Notes under the pieces: model-generated
Database searches by the model: none
The model's input: the letters and a program-made list of their open reading frames with translations, nothing else
What the model was told of the DNA's origin: nothing
Part shown: positions 7,784 through 15,844 of the stretch, in pieces
Layout: each line of letters starts with the position of its first letter
Numbering within the stretch: the first letter of the stretch is position 1
NCBI RefSeq assembly: GCF_014203225.1
Contig: NZ_JACHIO010000009.1
Location: 62,001 to 126,000 of the forward strand
DNA length: 64,000 bases
Direction of reading: 5' to 3'
Source of the DNA: Granulicella mallensis
GTDB lineage: Bacteria > Acidobacteriota > Terriglobia > Terriglobales > Acidobacteriaceae
Position numbers and translations under genes: made by a program

Positions 7784-8887
7784 CTACAAGCTGCGCCACC
7801 GCACGGTAATGGCTTCGATGCGATCGCGCTGAATCTCAAACCCGCGGCCTGGCGTCGTTGGCACAGTGATCTCGCCCTTCGCGCTCACCGTTACCTCCGG
7901 CTCGATAATGTCCTGCGCCCAGTAACGCTTCGAAGCAGACACATCTCCCGGCAATAAGAAATTCGGCAGCGAGGAGAGCGCAATATTGTGCGCGCGGCCG
8001 ATCCCTGTCTCCAGCATGCCCCCACACCACACCGGAACACCAAACTCCTGGGCCACATCATGCACGGCGATCGCTTCCGTAAATCCGCCGACACGACCCA
8101 CCTTGACATTGATGATCTTTCCGCTGCCAAGTTCGAGCGCTGCACGCGCATCGCGGCCGTTGCGAATGCACTCGTCCAAACAAATCTTTGTCTGAATTTG
8201 CTTCTGTAGGGTCGCATGAAAGTAGAAGTCGTCATACCAGAGCGGTTGCTCGATCATCAGCAGGTTGAACCGATCCCAGGCGGCAATCTGTTCGGCATCG
8301 CCGAGCCGGTATGCCGAGTTCGCATCGCAGCTCAACAAAATATCGGGCCAGCGCTTGCGCACCATCTCAAAGATCTTGTCGTCCCAGCCCGGCTTGCACT
8401 TCAGCTTGATGCGCTGATAGCCCGCCGCGACCTCGGTCTCGATCTTCTCCATCAGCTTCTCAGGCGTAGGCTGTATCCCGATCGACACGCCACAGGGAAT
8501 CGTCGCCTGCGTGCCTCCCAGCAGCTTCGCCAGGGGAATGCCCTGCCGCAGCGCGTCGAGCTCCCATACCGCGTTCTCGAGCGCCGCCTTGGCCATGCGA
8601 TGGCCGCGCACCTGCTCGAACAACGCCGGACAGTCGCGTCCGCCGGAGATCTCCTGGTTCAGCAGTCGCGGCGCAAGCTCCGTTTCAGTGATGTGCCAGG
8701 CCGTATCGACCATCTCATCGCTGAAGTAGGGATGCTCTCCCGCCACACACTCGCCCCAGGCGCTAAGCCCTTCGGCTTCGATCTCAATCAGCAGAATGCG
8801 GCGGCCCGTCGTGACTCCAAAGCTGGTCTCAAATGGAAAAGCGAGGGGCATGTTCACCTCGCGCATATGAATCGCGTCAATCTTCAT
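7784..8887 (-). CDS. menC: o-Succinylbenzoate synthase / N-succinylamino acid racemase (enolase superfamily)
   Basis: The product is 367 aa, of the muconate-lactonising subgroup of the enolase superfamily. The catalytic and metal-binding elements are present: KxK lysine pair in RIKLKCKPG, metal ligands in LLSCDANSAY (Asp), MIEQPL (Glu) and ICLDECI (Asp), and the second lysine in KIINVKVGRVGGF. The protein belongs to the MenC2/NSAR branch, whose members catalyse OSB synthesis for menaquinone, N-succinylamino acid racemisation, or both. No other men genes are in view. It sits directly behind a GNAT gene (27 bp gap), the arrangement seen in NSAR-type D-amino acid conversion operons, so the racemase role is a serious alternative. 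Confidence 0.88.
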   Translation of the reverse strand: MKIDAIHMREVNMPLAFPFETSFGVTTGRRILLIEIEAEGLSAWGECVAGEHPYFSDEMVDTAWHITETELAPRLLNQEISGGRDCPALFEQVRGHRMAKAALENAVWELDALRQGIPLAKLLGGTQATIPCGVSIGIQPTPEKLMEKIETEVAAGYQRIKLKCKPGWDDKIFEMVRKRWPDILLSCDANSAYRLGDAEQIAAWDRFNLLMIEQPLWYDDFYFHATLQKQIQTKICLDECIRNGRDARAALELGSGKIINVKVGRVGGFTEAIAVHDVAQEFGVPVWCGGMLETGIGRAHNIALSSLPNFLLPGDVSASKRYWAQDIIEPEVTVSAKGEITVPTTPGRGFEIQRDRIEAITVRWRSL

Positions 8888-8914
8888 CGTCTTCTCTCCT
8901 GCAAATCCAACCGC

Positions 8915-9688
8915 TCAATACAGATGCTGTTCGTTCCAGACACCCAGCAAAAACCGGCCATCGCCTTTTGGAGTGCGCTCATATCCGAGCACGGACAGCC
9001 CCCGTGCAAAGGCCGACTCCAGCGCCTCTGCATTGTGCGACTGGACCTCACGCGCAGCATCGCGCTCGCTAGTCGAGGCCTTCCAGGCGTAGATCTCAGC
9101 CGGAACCTCCACATGCTCGGTAGCCTTTATCACCGGCGCTTCTCCCGCCAGGACACGCGTCACGCGCTCTGAACGCAGCCACCACTCCGCATAGACGCGG
9201 TCCGTGGGCAGTCCCCCTTGCAGGGGCGAGCTGGAAGGGCCATAGAAGTCGCGCTGATAGCGTCGCGAGATAGCGCCCAGCTTCGAGATATTCAGGTGCG
9301 CGTTCTTGATCTCCAGCGGATCGAAGGTCCACTCCATCAACTCAAAGCCACGCGCCAGGGCATCTTCCCGCTGGGCAAGCTTGAGCTGCCGCCCGATCCC
9401 CGCGTTGCGATACTCTGCCAGCACCCCCACCATGTGCGAGTGCAGATAGGGATGGCCATTGCGATACGCCGGCAGTCCCATCGCAAAGCCCACGATGCGA
9501 TCGCCGTCGAACGCTCCCAACACCTGGCCGCCAATACGCGAAGCGATCAAAAACATGCGGCGCGGAATCAGGTCACCGTCGCTGTAACCCCAAACCGCAA
9601 GCTGCAACTCTACACAGCGGTCGAACTGCGCCAACTCCGTGAGGGATTCAATATGAATCCGTGCTCCTGGCTGTTTCACTCCGTCCAA
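8915..9688 (-). CDS. GNAT-superfamily acyltransferase, partner of MenC/NSAR
   Basis: The product is 257 aa. The acetyl-CoA-type fold is visible: MFLIASRIGGQVLGAFDGDRIVGFAMGLPAY, then HSHMVGVLAEYRNAGIGRQLKLAQREDAL, with the R/Q-x-x-G-x-G/A pyrophosphate loop (YRNAGIGRQL), then FELMEWTFDPLEIKNAHLNISKLGAISRRYQRDFYG. This long GNAT type (COG3375-like) is commonly next to menC-like racemases. In Geobacillus the equivalent pair includes a succinyl-CoA-dependent amino acid N-succinyltransferase (established for that system; transfer here is inference). It is transcribed into menC. Confidence 0.8.
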   Translation of the reverse strand: MDGVKQPGARIHIESLTELAQFDRCVELQLAVWGYSDGDLIPRRMFLIASRIGGQVLGAFDGDRIVGFAMGLPAYRNGHPYLHSHMVGVLAEYRNAGIGRQLKLAQREDALARGFELMEWTFDPLEIKNAHLNISKLGAISRRYQRDFYGPSSSPLQGGLPTDRVYAEWWLRSERVTRVLAGEAPVIKATEHVEVPAEIYAWKASTSERDAAREVQSHNAEALESAFARGLSVLGYERTPKGDGRFLLGVWNEQHLY

Positions 9689-9699
9689 TCCTTCGTCTC

Positions 9700-10545
9700 C
9701 TATGCTTTCGTCTCAGCGGCCTTGGCCTGGGCCCACAGCCGCTCTAACTCTTCCGGCTGCATGGCTTCCAGCACGACAGCCCCACCGGCCTCACGCTCCA
9801 TCGCCGCAAAGCGTGCGCGAAACTTCGCATTGCTGCGCCGCAACGCCGACTCCGCATCCACCTTCAGATGCCGTGCCAGGTTCATCGCCGTAAACAACAG
9901 GTCGCCAAACTCAGCTTCGACGTTCTCGCGATGGTTCGCCTCGACCTCGACCATCAACTCCGCGATCTCCTCGTCCATCTTCGCGAACAGCCCCGAGCTA
10001 TCCGGCCAGTCGAACCCCACCTTCGCAGCCTTGGAACCCAGCTTGCTCGCCTCCAGCGTCGCAGGCATCGAACGTGGAACATCATCGAGCATCGATTCAG
10101 CCGCCGGCTTGGCCTTCTTCTCTTCGAGCTTGATCTGCTCCCAGTTGCGCAACACCGCATTGGAGTCCGCAGCTTCGACAGCACCCCCGTCTTTCGGAGG
10201 AAAGATATGCGGATGCCGGCGGATCAATTTCGCATTCAGGTTCTCAGCCACATCGCGCAGATCGAAGTGCCCCGCCTCGCTCGCCATCTGCGCATAGAAC
10301 AGCACCTGGAGCAGCAGGTCTCCAAGCTCATCCTTCAAATCAGGCCAGGCACGCCGCTCAATCGCGTCGAAGACCTCGTAAGTCTCCTCCAGCGTGTGCC
10401 GCTTGATCGTGTCGAAGGTCTGCTCACGGTCCCAGGGACATCCGTCCGGTCCGCGCAACCGCGCCATAATCGCGGCGGCCCGCTGCAGAGCAGCAGCCGT
10501 CTCCGTCAGGGTCTCTTCTCCGCCAATAGGCTTCAACTCATCCAC
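9700..10545 (-). CDS. mazG: Nucleoside triphosphate pyrophosphohydrolase MazG
   Basis: MazG hydrolyses (d)NTPs to NMP and PPi, cleaning the nucleotide pool and influencing ppGpp. Two MazG domains are recognisable: LRGPDGCPWDREQTFDTIKRHTLEETYEVFDAIE with DELGDLLLQVLFYAQMASE, and the C-terminal FAKMDEEIAELMVEVEANHRENVEAEFGDLLFTAMNLARHL. Each has the EExxE...DELxD / EEFGD metal-binding pattern. The start is uncertain. The GTG at 10545 (VDELKPIGG) gives 281 aa and fits the family; ATGs at 10584, 10593 or 10626 would extend it into the divergent neighbour. It lies 11 bp upstream of the GNAT gene and probably shares its transcript. Confidence 0.9.
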   Translation of the reverse strand: MDELKPIGGEETLTETAAALQRAAAIMARLRGPDGCPWDREQTFDTIKRHTLEETYEVFDAIERRAWPDLKDELGDLLLQVLFYAQMASEAGHFDLRDVAENLNAKLIRRHPHIFPPKDGGAVEAADSNAVLRNWEQIKLEEKKAKPAAESMLDDVPRSMPATLEASKLGSKAAKVGFDWPDSSGLFAKMDEEIAELMVEVEANHRENVEAEFGDLLFTAMNLARHLKVDAESALRRSNAKFRARFAAMEREAGGAVVLEAMQPEELERLWAQAKAAETKA

Positions 10546-10591
10546 ATATTCCAGCTTACTTGAGCCGGGACAAAGTGATAGCATCCTGCCC

Positions 10592-10807
10592 ATGTCCCTT
10601 CCCACCCCGCAAAAGGCTAAACGCACCGCCTGGTGGGTTGCCGTATTGCTGGCGCTCCCCTACCTCGGACTCTGCTTTCCGAAGCTCTATGCCCGCGCTA
10701 CGCCCACGCTCTTCGGCTTTCCGTTCTTCTACTGGTACCAGTTCGCGTGGGTTTTGCTGACGTCTTTTCTGCTCTATCTCGTCTACCGCCAGTTCAAGTC
10801 GCGCTAG
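10592..10807 (+). CDS. DUF3311 small membrane protein
   Basis: The product is 71 aa with two membrane segments (WWVAVLLALPYLGLCF and FFYWYQFAWVLLTSFLLYLVY). The pattern P-x-L-x-x-P-x-x-x-R-x-x-P-x-x-x-G-x-P-F-F-Y-W-Y-Q is typical of DUF3311, usually the small subunit encoded next to a sodium:solute symporter. Here no symporter follows; uvrC comes next, 83 bp on. It is divergent from mazG with overlapping start regions. Confidence 0.75.
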   Translation: MSLPTPQKAKRTAWWVAVLLALPYLGLCFPKLYARATPTLFGFPFFYWYQFAWVLLTSFLLYLVYRQFKSR

Positions 10808-10890
10808 GCCCGCGCATCCTTCGCTGCTGTCGAGCGTCCAATGAGATTGCGCACGAATCACCGCGCGACGCTCTAAACTTGTCATAGTCC

Positions 10891-12969
10891 ATGGATCTCT
10901 TCGAAAAAATTCGGACGCTGCCCACCGGCGCGGGCTGCTATCTCTACAAGAACGCCGAAGGCGAGGTCATCTACGTCGGCAAGGCGAAGAACCTGCGCGC
11001 CCGGGTGCGCAGCTACTTCCTCGAGGCCAACCAGCTCGCCAGCGCCAAGACCGGCTCGCTCATGCGCGAGGCCGTGGACATCGAATACATCCTCGTCGCC
11101 AACGAGCGCGAGGCCCTGGCACTCGAAAACAACCTCATCAAGCAGCGCAAGCCACGCTTCAACATCCTGCTGCGCGACGACAAGACCTACCCCTACATCA
11201 AGCTGACGCTCACCGACCGCCACCCTAAGGTCTTCGTCACACGCAAGCTCCGCAAAGACGGCTCCGCCTACTTCGGCCCCTACTTTCCCGGCAACCTCGC
11301 CCACCGGCTCGTCGACGTCATCCATCGCAGCTTCCTCATCCCGAGTTGCAAGGTCGATCTCAACCGTTATCACCCGCGCGCCTGCCTGCAGTACTACATC
11401 AAGCGCTGCCTCGGCCCCTGTGTCGAAGGCTTCGTCTCCACCGAAGAGTACCGGCAGGCCATTCGCGACGTGCAGCTCTTCCTCGAAGGCAAGCCCAGCG
11501 AACTCGAAGCCCGCCTGACCGAGCGCATGACCGCCGCCGCCGAGAACATGCAGTTCGAGCTCGCCGCACGGCTGCGCGACCAGCTCATCACCGTCAGCCA
11601 GGCCCAGGACCGCCAGCGAATCGCCTCCACCGACGACGAGGACGCCGACGTCTTCGGCTTCCACTTCGAGAACGACATGCTCGCCGTCAATCTCTTCCAC
11701 ATGCGCGCAGGCAAGATCGTCGACCGCCGCGATCTCTTCTGGGAGGACCTACCCGAACTCGACCTTCCCGCCTCTCTCCGCGGCGAAGACGTGGAACCCG
11801 AACTCGAACCCGATCCCTCTGTACCAGCACCAGAAATCTCCGAAGACAGCACCATTGCCGAAGAGCACTCAATCGTCGCCTCCCCCTTTGAAGCCGACCA
11901 GCCGCATGGCGAGGTCGCCGAAGCCTGCGACGAACCCACACTCGCTACTCGCTACTCACAACTCGCTGCTGGAAGCCCCTCTCAAAGCACCTTCTCCCCA
12001 GCCGCCTTCTTCTCGGCGCTGCTGAAACAGCTCTACCTCGACCAGGGCTACGTCCCCAAGCACATCTACGTCCCGGTAGACTTCCCGGACCGCGTCCTGC
12101 TCGCCGAGATCCTCCGCGAGCGCACCGGGCACAAGATCGAGATCGCCGCACCGCAGCGCGGAGACAAGCGTTCTCTCGTCGATCTCGTCTGCCAGAACGC
12201 AAAGCAGTCCTACGACCAGCGCTTCCGCGTCCTGCAGCCCAGCATCAAGAACATGCAGGAGGCCCTGCAGGAAGCCCTCACCCTGGCCGAGCCCCCCGAG
12301 CGCATCGAGTGCTTCGACATCTCGCACATCCAGGGCGCGGAGACTGTCGCTTCCATGGTCGTCTGGGAGAAGGGCGTGATGAAGAAGGCGGACTACCGCA
12401 AGTTCCAGGTCAAGACTGTCACCGGCGTCGATGACTTCGCCTCCATGCGCGAGATCATCCATCGCCGCTATAAACGACTGAACGAAAACAAGGAGCCTCT
12501 TCCCTCCCTCATCCTCATCGACGGCGGCCTGGGCCAACTGCACGCCGCCGCAGAAGCTCTCACCGAGATCGGCCTTACCACGCAGCCGCTCGCCTCCATC
12601 GCCAAGCGCGAAGAGATCATCTACGTCCACGGCCAGGAGGACGATCCCGTCGTCCTGGATCGCCGCAGCCCCGTGCTGCATGTCATCCAGAAGATCCGCG
12701 ACGAGAGCCACCGCTTCGCCGTCACCTATCACCGCAAGCGCCGCCAGATGCGCGACCGCACCAGCGAAATCGACGATATCCCGGGCGTAGGTGCGATCAC
12801 ACGCCAACGCCTGCTGGAGCACTTCGGCTCCGTCCGCGCACTCAAACAGGCCGCCGAGAAGAATCCCGATACGTTGCTCTCCGTCGTAAATAAGGCGACT
12901 GCAGAAAAGATCAGGCGCTACTTCATCGAAGAAGTGCCTGAATCTCTTCCTACACTCAACATCCTCTAG
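10891..12969 (+). CDS. uvrC: Excinuclease ABC subunit C
   Basis: UvrC makes the 3' and 5' incisions in nucleotide excision repair together with UvrB. The 692-aa product has the N-terminal GIY-YIG nuclease domain (GAGCYLYKNAEGEVIYVGKAKNLRARVRSYF), a UVR/UvrB-binding segment (ELEARLTERMTAAAENMQFELAARLRDQL), the RNase H-like nuclease domain (IECFDISHIQGAETVASMVV; LILIDGGLGQLHAA) and a C-terminal HhH (DIPGVGAITRQRLLEHFGSVRALKQA). It is longer than the usual about 600 aa because of a poorly conserved Glu/Pro/Ser-rich insert at about residues 297-372. That insert contains the short repeat discussed under the intragenic element entry. Confidence 0.97.
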   Translation: MDLFEKIRTLPTGAGCYLYKNAEGEVIYVGKAKNLRARVRSYFLEANQLASAKTGSLMREAVDIEYILVANEREALALENNLIKQRKPRFNILLRDDKTYPYIKLTLTDRHPKVFVTRKLRKDGSAYFGPYFPGNLAHRLVDVIHRSFLIPSCKVDLNRYHPRACLQYYIKRCLGPCVEGFVSTEEYRQAIRDVQLFLEGKPSELEARLTERMTAAAENMQFELAARLRDQLITVSQAQDRQRIASTDDEDADVFGFHFENDMLAVNLFHMRAGKIVDRRDLFWEDLPELDLPASLRGEDVEPELEPDPSVPAPEISEDSTIAEEHSIVASPFEADQPHGEVAEACDEPTLATRYSQLAAGSPSQSTFSPAAFFSALLKQLYLDQGYVPKHIYVPVDFPDRVLLAEILRERTGHKIEIAAPQRGDKRSLVDLVCQNAKQSYDQRFRVLQPSIKNMQEALQEALTLAEPPERIECFDISHIQGAETVASMVVWEKGVMKKADYRKFQVKTVTGVDDFASMREIIHRRYKRLNENKEPLPSLILIDGGLGQLHAAAEALTEIGLTTQPLASIAKREEIIYVHGQEDDPVVLDRRSPVLHVIQKIRDESHRFAVTYHRKRRQMRDRTSEIDDIPGVGAITRQRLLEHFGSVRALKQAAEKNPDTLLSVVNKATAEKIRRYFIEEVPESLPTLNIL
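11941..11979 (+). repeat. Intragenic CTCG(C/A)ACTCG-type repeat inside uvrC
   Basis: The stretch begins CTCGCTACTCGCTACTCAC and continues AACTCGCTGCTGGAAGCCCC. It is in frame and encodes LATRYSQLAAGSP in the variable linker of UvrC. It is similar in layout to stretches in rsmA (19124-19167) and the cysteine desulfurase gene (44284-44327). Confidence 0.55.
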
Positions 12970-12979
12970 AGTGGAAATC

Positions 12980-13567
12980 ATGCGACACGAAAGCATTTAC
13001 ATCGATAGCCGGGATGCACCAGAAAAGCGCAGCAAGTTTTGCGATGATGGTGTAGAGCATCATTTCACCGAGGCCGCGATCATGATTGCCTTCGCCATGT
13101 ATCTGTTTGACGAAGGCGCTTCTGAAGTCACTATTCACCCTGATGGGGAACATGTTAAAAGGCACGACCTCTTGCAGACATTGCATGCAAAAGGTTTCGT
13201 TATGGTCTCATCTACCGGATCAACAAACTATGGTGGATGCTACAAACGCGATCTTCATCTACTTACGGTGTCTCCGCGACCGGGGCTAGGAGATGTAACG
13301 GCGCTGCTAAACGAGAAACAGGTAGTAGCTGAATGCAAAGGTGGGATTACCAACACAAAACATGCCGGTCAAACTTCGCATTTACGAAAAGGATTGTGTG
13401 AAGTCATCGGCCAGCTAATGAGCCGCGACCCCGGTCACGAAAGACATATTGCAGTTGTACCCGATACGCTTACCACTAGGTCATTAGCCACGAAAATGAG
13501 GAGCCGAGCAGCAAGAGCCGGAATAGAGATAGCCCTCGTAACTGCTACAGGGAACGTTCATTTTTGA
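12980..13567 (+). CDS. PD-(D/E)XK-like nuclease-fold protein of unknown function
   Basis: The product is 195 aa from the ATG at 12980 (a GTG at 12971 is in frame). It is not a recognised family. The segment GLGDVTALLNEKQVVAECKGG fits the D-(x)n-E-x-K signature of PD-(D/E)XK enzymes: Asp, a beta hairpin, then ECK. It is followed by a helix and HERHIAVVPDTLTTRSLATKMRSRAARAGIEIALVTATGNV, a typical beta-alpha-beta end of such folds. The N-terminal 70 residues may be a DNA- or partner-binding part. The gene starts immediately after uvrC but is clearly AT-richer than it, suggesting acquisition. Its 3' end overlaps the convergent small gene by 23 bp. Restriction, repair or defence roles are possible; none is shown. 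Confidence 0.6.
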   Translation: MRHESIYIDSRDAPEKRSKFCDDGVEHHFTEAAIMIAFAMYLFDEGASEVTIHPDGEHVKRHDLLQTLHAKGFVMVSSTGSTNYGGCYKRDLHLLTVSPRPGLGDVTALLNEKQVVAECKGGITNTKHAGQTSHLRKGLCEVIGQLMSRDPGHERHIAVVPDTLTTRSLATKMRSRAARAGIEIALVTATGNVHF

Positions 13568-13790
13568 ACAGGGAATAAACCGCCCGCTGCGTCAGCTGAT
13601 CGTTGGACAATGGAGATTCATCATAACCCCGTACCCAGCGAATGTACCCCTTTGTTCCACCACGAGAAGCTATTACATCCTTCATGTTTCCAACGAACTG
13701 AAGAAGTGTAGCTATGGCTTTATCGGCACGAACAGATGCTTCGGCTTCATCCATTCCAATGTTCATCCCCATAGTCCTTCCCATGCTCAT
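13545..13790 (-). CDS. Small protein of unknown function, convergent with the PD-(D/E)XK gene
   Basis: The product is 81 aa from the ATG at 13790, which has GAGGG 6 bases upstream; an in-frame ATG at 13820 exists. The sequence has no recognised motif: Met-rich start, then an acidic/basic helix DEAEASVRADKAIATLLQFVGNMKDVIASRGG and YIRWVRGYDESPLSNDQLTQRAVYSLF. Its last codons overlap the end of the upstream convergent gene. Base composition matches that gene rather than the flanks, so the two may have arrived together. There is no membrane segment or signal peptide. Confidence 0.5.
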   Translation of the reverse strand: MSMGRTMGMNIGMDEAEASVRADKAIATLLQFVGNMKDVIASRGGTKGYIRWVRGYDESPLSNDQLTQRAVYSLFKNERSL

Positions 13791-13938
13791 TTTAGCCCTC
13801 ATTAAAGGCGATGCAAACAAACTACCATCAGCCTACAAACCAAATCCCTACTCAAAGGCACGGATTCAACAACAAATCCGCAGCAACGTCTCGCTCTAGT
13901 TACTGGCCTCCCTTGCATCCTTGCAGTACGTTGACGAC

Positions 13939-14820
13939 ATGCGCCCGCTATCGCTCCTCGCTCTCTTCACTCTTGCCACTCCCCTCATCGCCCAGACACC
14001 GCTCCACCAGCAACTTGCAACGATAGCCACAGACGCACGCGGGCAAGTCTTCGTCGCCTGCTCTCTTCCCGGCATCGCCATCGATTGCAATCTGAACCCG
14101 CACGGCCACCCACCGATGCAGTCGACCTTCAAGCTACCCCTCGCCGTTGCGGTCCTGCAGCAGGTAGAACGCGGCAAGCTGACACTCGATCAACCCATCC
14201 GTTTTCTACCTTCGGACCGTTACCCCGGCACCTATAGCCCGCTGCAGGATGCGCATCCCGAGGCCAACGTTGACGTCCCCCTGCATAGCCTGCTGCAACT
14301 CTCGGTCGGACAGTCCGACAACACCGCTTCCGACATCCTGCTCCGCATCCTCGGTGGCCCACAGATAGTACAAGAGTCGATGAACAAACTCGGCCTGCCC
14401 GCCATCCATGTTCGCGACAGCGAGCGCGGCCTGCACGACGACTTCCAGGCACAATATCGCAACGACGCAGAGCCCGCCGCGATGGTCGCCCTCCTGCGTA
14501 TGCTGGCGGACCACTCACCCCTCAGCGCGGAGCACACCGTGTTGCTCAACCGCTGGATGACTGAGTCCTCAACCGGCCCTCACCGCATCAAGGGATTGCT
14601 GCCCGCAGGAACGCTGGTCGCACACAAAACAGGAACCTCCGGCGAACACAACGGCTTCGCGCCCGCGACCAACGACCTGGGCCTCATCACGCTGCCCAAC
14701 GGCCAGCGCCTTGCCGTCGCCATCTTCGTCACAGACGCCCACGCAGACGAAGCCACCCGCGACGCCGTCATCGCACGCATCGCCAAAGCCATCTACGACA
14801 GCGCTCTCACAACCCGCTGA
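13939..14820 (+). CDS. Class A (subclass A2-like) serine beta-lactamase
   Basis: The product is 293 aa from the ATG at 13939, with a signal peptide (MRPLSLLALFTLATPLIAQ). It carries the class A active-site motifs: S-x-x-K as STFK, S-D-N in GQSDNTASD, the omega-loop Glu in RDSERGLHDD, and K-T-G in AHKTGTSG. The residue four after the omega Glu is His (not Asn) and an Asp follows SDNTAS. Both are traits of subclass A2 (PER/CGA/CME-like). The expected role is periplasmic beta-lactam hydrolysis; the spectrum cannot be predicted. There is no mobile element next to it, so it looks like an intrinsic soil-bacterium enzyme. Confidence 0.9.
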   Translation: MRPLSLLALFTLATPLIAQTPLHQQLATIATDARGQVFVACSLPGIAIDCNLNPHGHPPMQSTFKLPLAVAVLQQVERGKLTLDQPIRFLPSDRYPGTYSPLQDAHPEANVDVPLHSLLQLSVGQSDNTASDILLRILGGPQIVQESMNKLGLPAIHVRDSERGLHDDFQAQYRNDAEPAAMVALLRMLADHSPLSAEHTVLLNRWMTESSTGPHRIKGLLPAGTLVAHKTGTSGEHNGFAPATNDLGLITLPNGQRLAVAIFVTDAHADEATRDAVIARIAKAIYDSALTTR

Positions 14821-14821
14821 A

Positions 14822-15724
14822 CTACTCCGCCGTTCCACCGCCGAACGTATTGCAGCTAGCCGGGTCGCCACTGTTCAGCCCGGCATTGAACCACTTCTCT
14901 CGCTGTGCGCTCGATCCATGCGTCCAACTCTCCGGGCTCACCGCGCGTCCGCTCATCTTCTGCAGATGGTCATCACCTACAGCAGCAGCCGCACTTAGCG
15001 CCGCGGCAATATCGCCGTTCTGCACAATCCCACGCTGCTGCGCCGAGTGCGCCCAGACTCCCGCATAGCAGTCCGCCTGCAGCTCCGTGTCCACCGAAAG
15101 ATGTCCGCGCTGGCTCGGCTCCTGCTGCGTAAGACGCTGCACCTTGGCCTCTGTTCCCAGCAGCTTCTGAATGTGATGCCCAAGTTCATGCGCGATCACA
15201 TACGACTGCGCAAACTCCGCCGTGCTTCCGCCAAAACGCTTCAGGTCGTTCCAGAACCCGAGGTCGATATAAACCTTCTCATCCGCCGGGCAGTAAAAGG
15301 GCCCGGTCGCAGCCTTCGCGGTGCCACAGCCGGAATAAGTTGCCCCGCGGAAGAGCACCAGCTTCGCATGCCGATACGGCTTCCCTTCCTTCTGGAAGAT
15401 CCCCGTCCACGTCTTCTGCACATCGTCGAGCACAAACGAGATCAGGTGAGCGTCGCGATCTCCTGCAGCCCGCGTCTGCGGCGCCACAGGCTGCGTCGGC
15501 TGCATCTGCTGTGTCGGCGGCATACCGCTACCGCCCCCATGCAGAAATGATCCCAGGAAGTTGCGGCCGGTCACCAGGCTTATCACCAGCAGAATGAGGA
15601 AACCGACGATTCCGATCCCTCCACCGCCGCCTCCAAAGCCAAACCCACCACCGCCTCCGCCGCCCCCCGAATCGTCCCGGCGGTCCTCAATATCGCTGCT
15701 CATTCCTCCTGGCGTCCACTCCAT
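14822..15724 (-). CDS. YpfJ-type neutral zinc metallopeptidase
   Basis: The product is 300 aa. A Gly-rich, charged N-terminus (DRRDDSGGGGGGGGFGFGGGGGGIG) precedes one membrane segment (IVGFLILLVISLVTG). The periplasmic domain contains the HExxH zinc site AHELGHHIQKLLG, preceded by GPFYCPADEKVYIDLGFWNDL and followed by ELQADCYAGVWAH, the third-ligand region of the family. Its physiological substrate is unknown. It converges on the beta-lactamase gene with a single base between the stops. Confidence 0.88.
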   Translation of the reverse strand: MEWTPGGMSSDIEDRRDDSGGGGGGGGFGFGGGGGGIGIVGFLILLVISLVTGRNFLGSFLHGGGSGMPPTQQMQPTQPVAPQTRAAGDRDAHLISFVLDDVQKTWTGIFQKEGKPYRHAKLVLFRGATYSGCGTAKAATGPFYCPADEKVYIDLGFWNDLKRFGGSTAEFAQSYVIAHELGHHIQKLLGTEAKVQRLTQQEPSQRGHLSVDTELQADCYAGVWAHSAQQRGIVQNGDIAAALSAAAAVGDDHLQKMSGRAVSPESWTHGSSAQREKWFNAGLNSGDPASCNTFGGGTAE

Positions 15725-15844
15725 CGTCTCTTCGCTCCCCTGGGTCTTTGCCCCTTAGAATGTCATGCGTAGCTGGAAACCAATGTACTGGAACTTTGTG
15801 GCATTTGCTGGCGTACTCTTGTCCAAAGCAAAACCTGGCTCCCT

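Noticed and set aside
13714-13899. 61-aa plus-strand ORF with a hydrophobic stretch opposite the 81-aa minus-strand gene
   Set aside because: It lacks a ribosome binding site, whereas the opposite ORF has GAGGG at good spacing; still, which strand is used is not certain.
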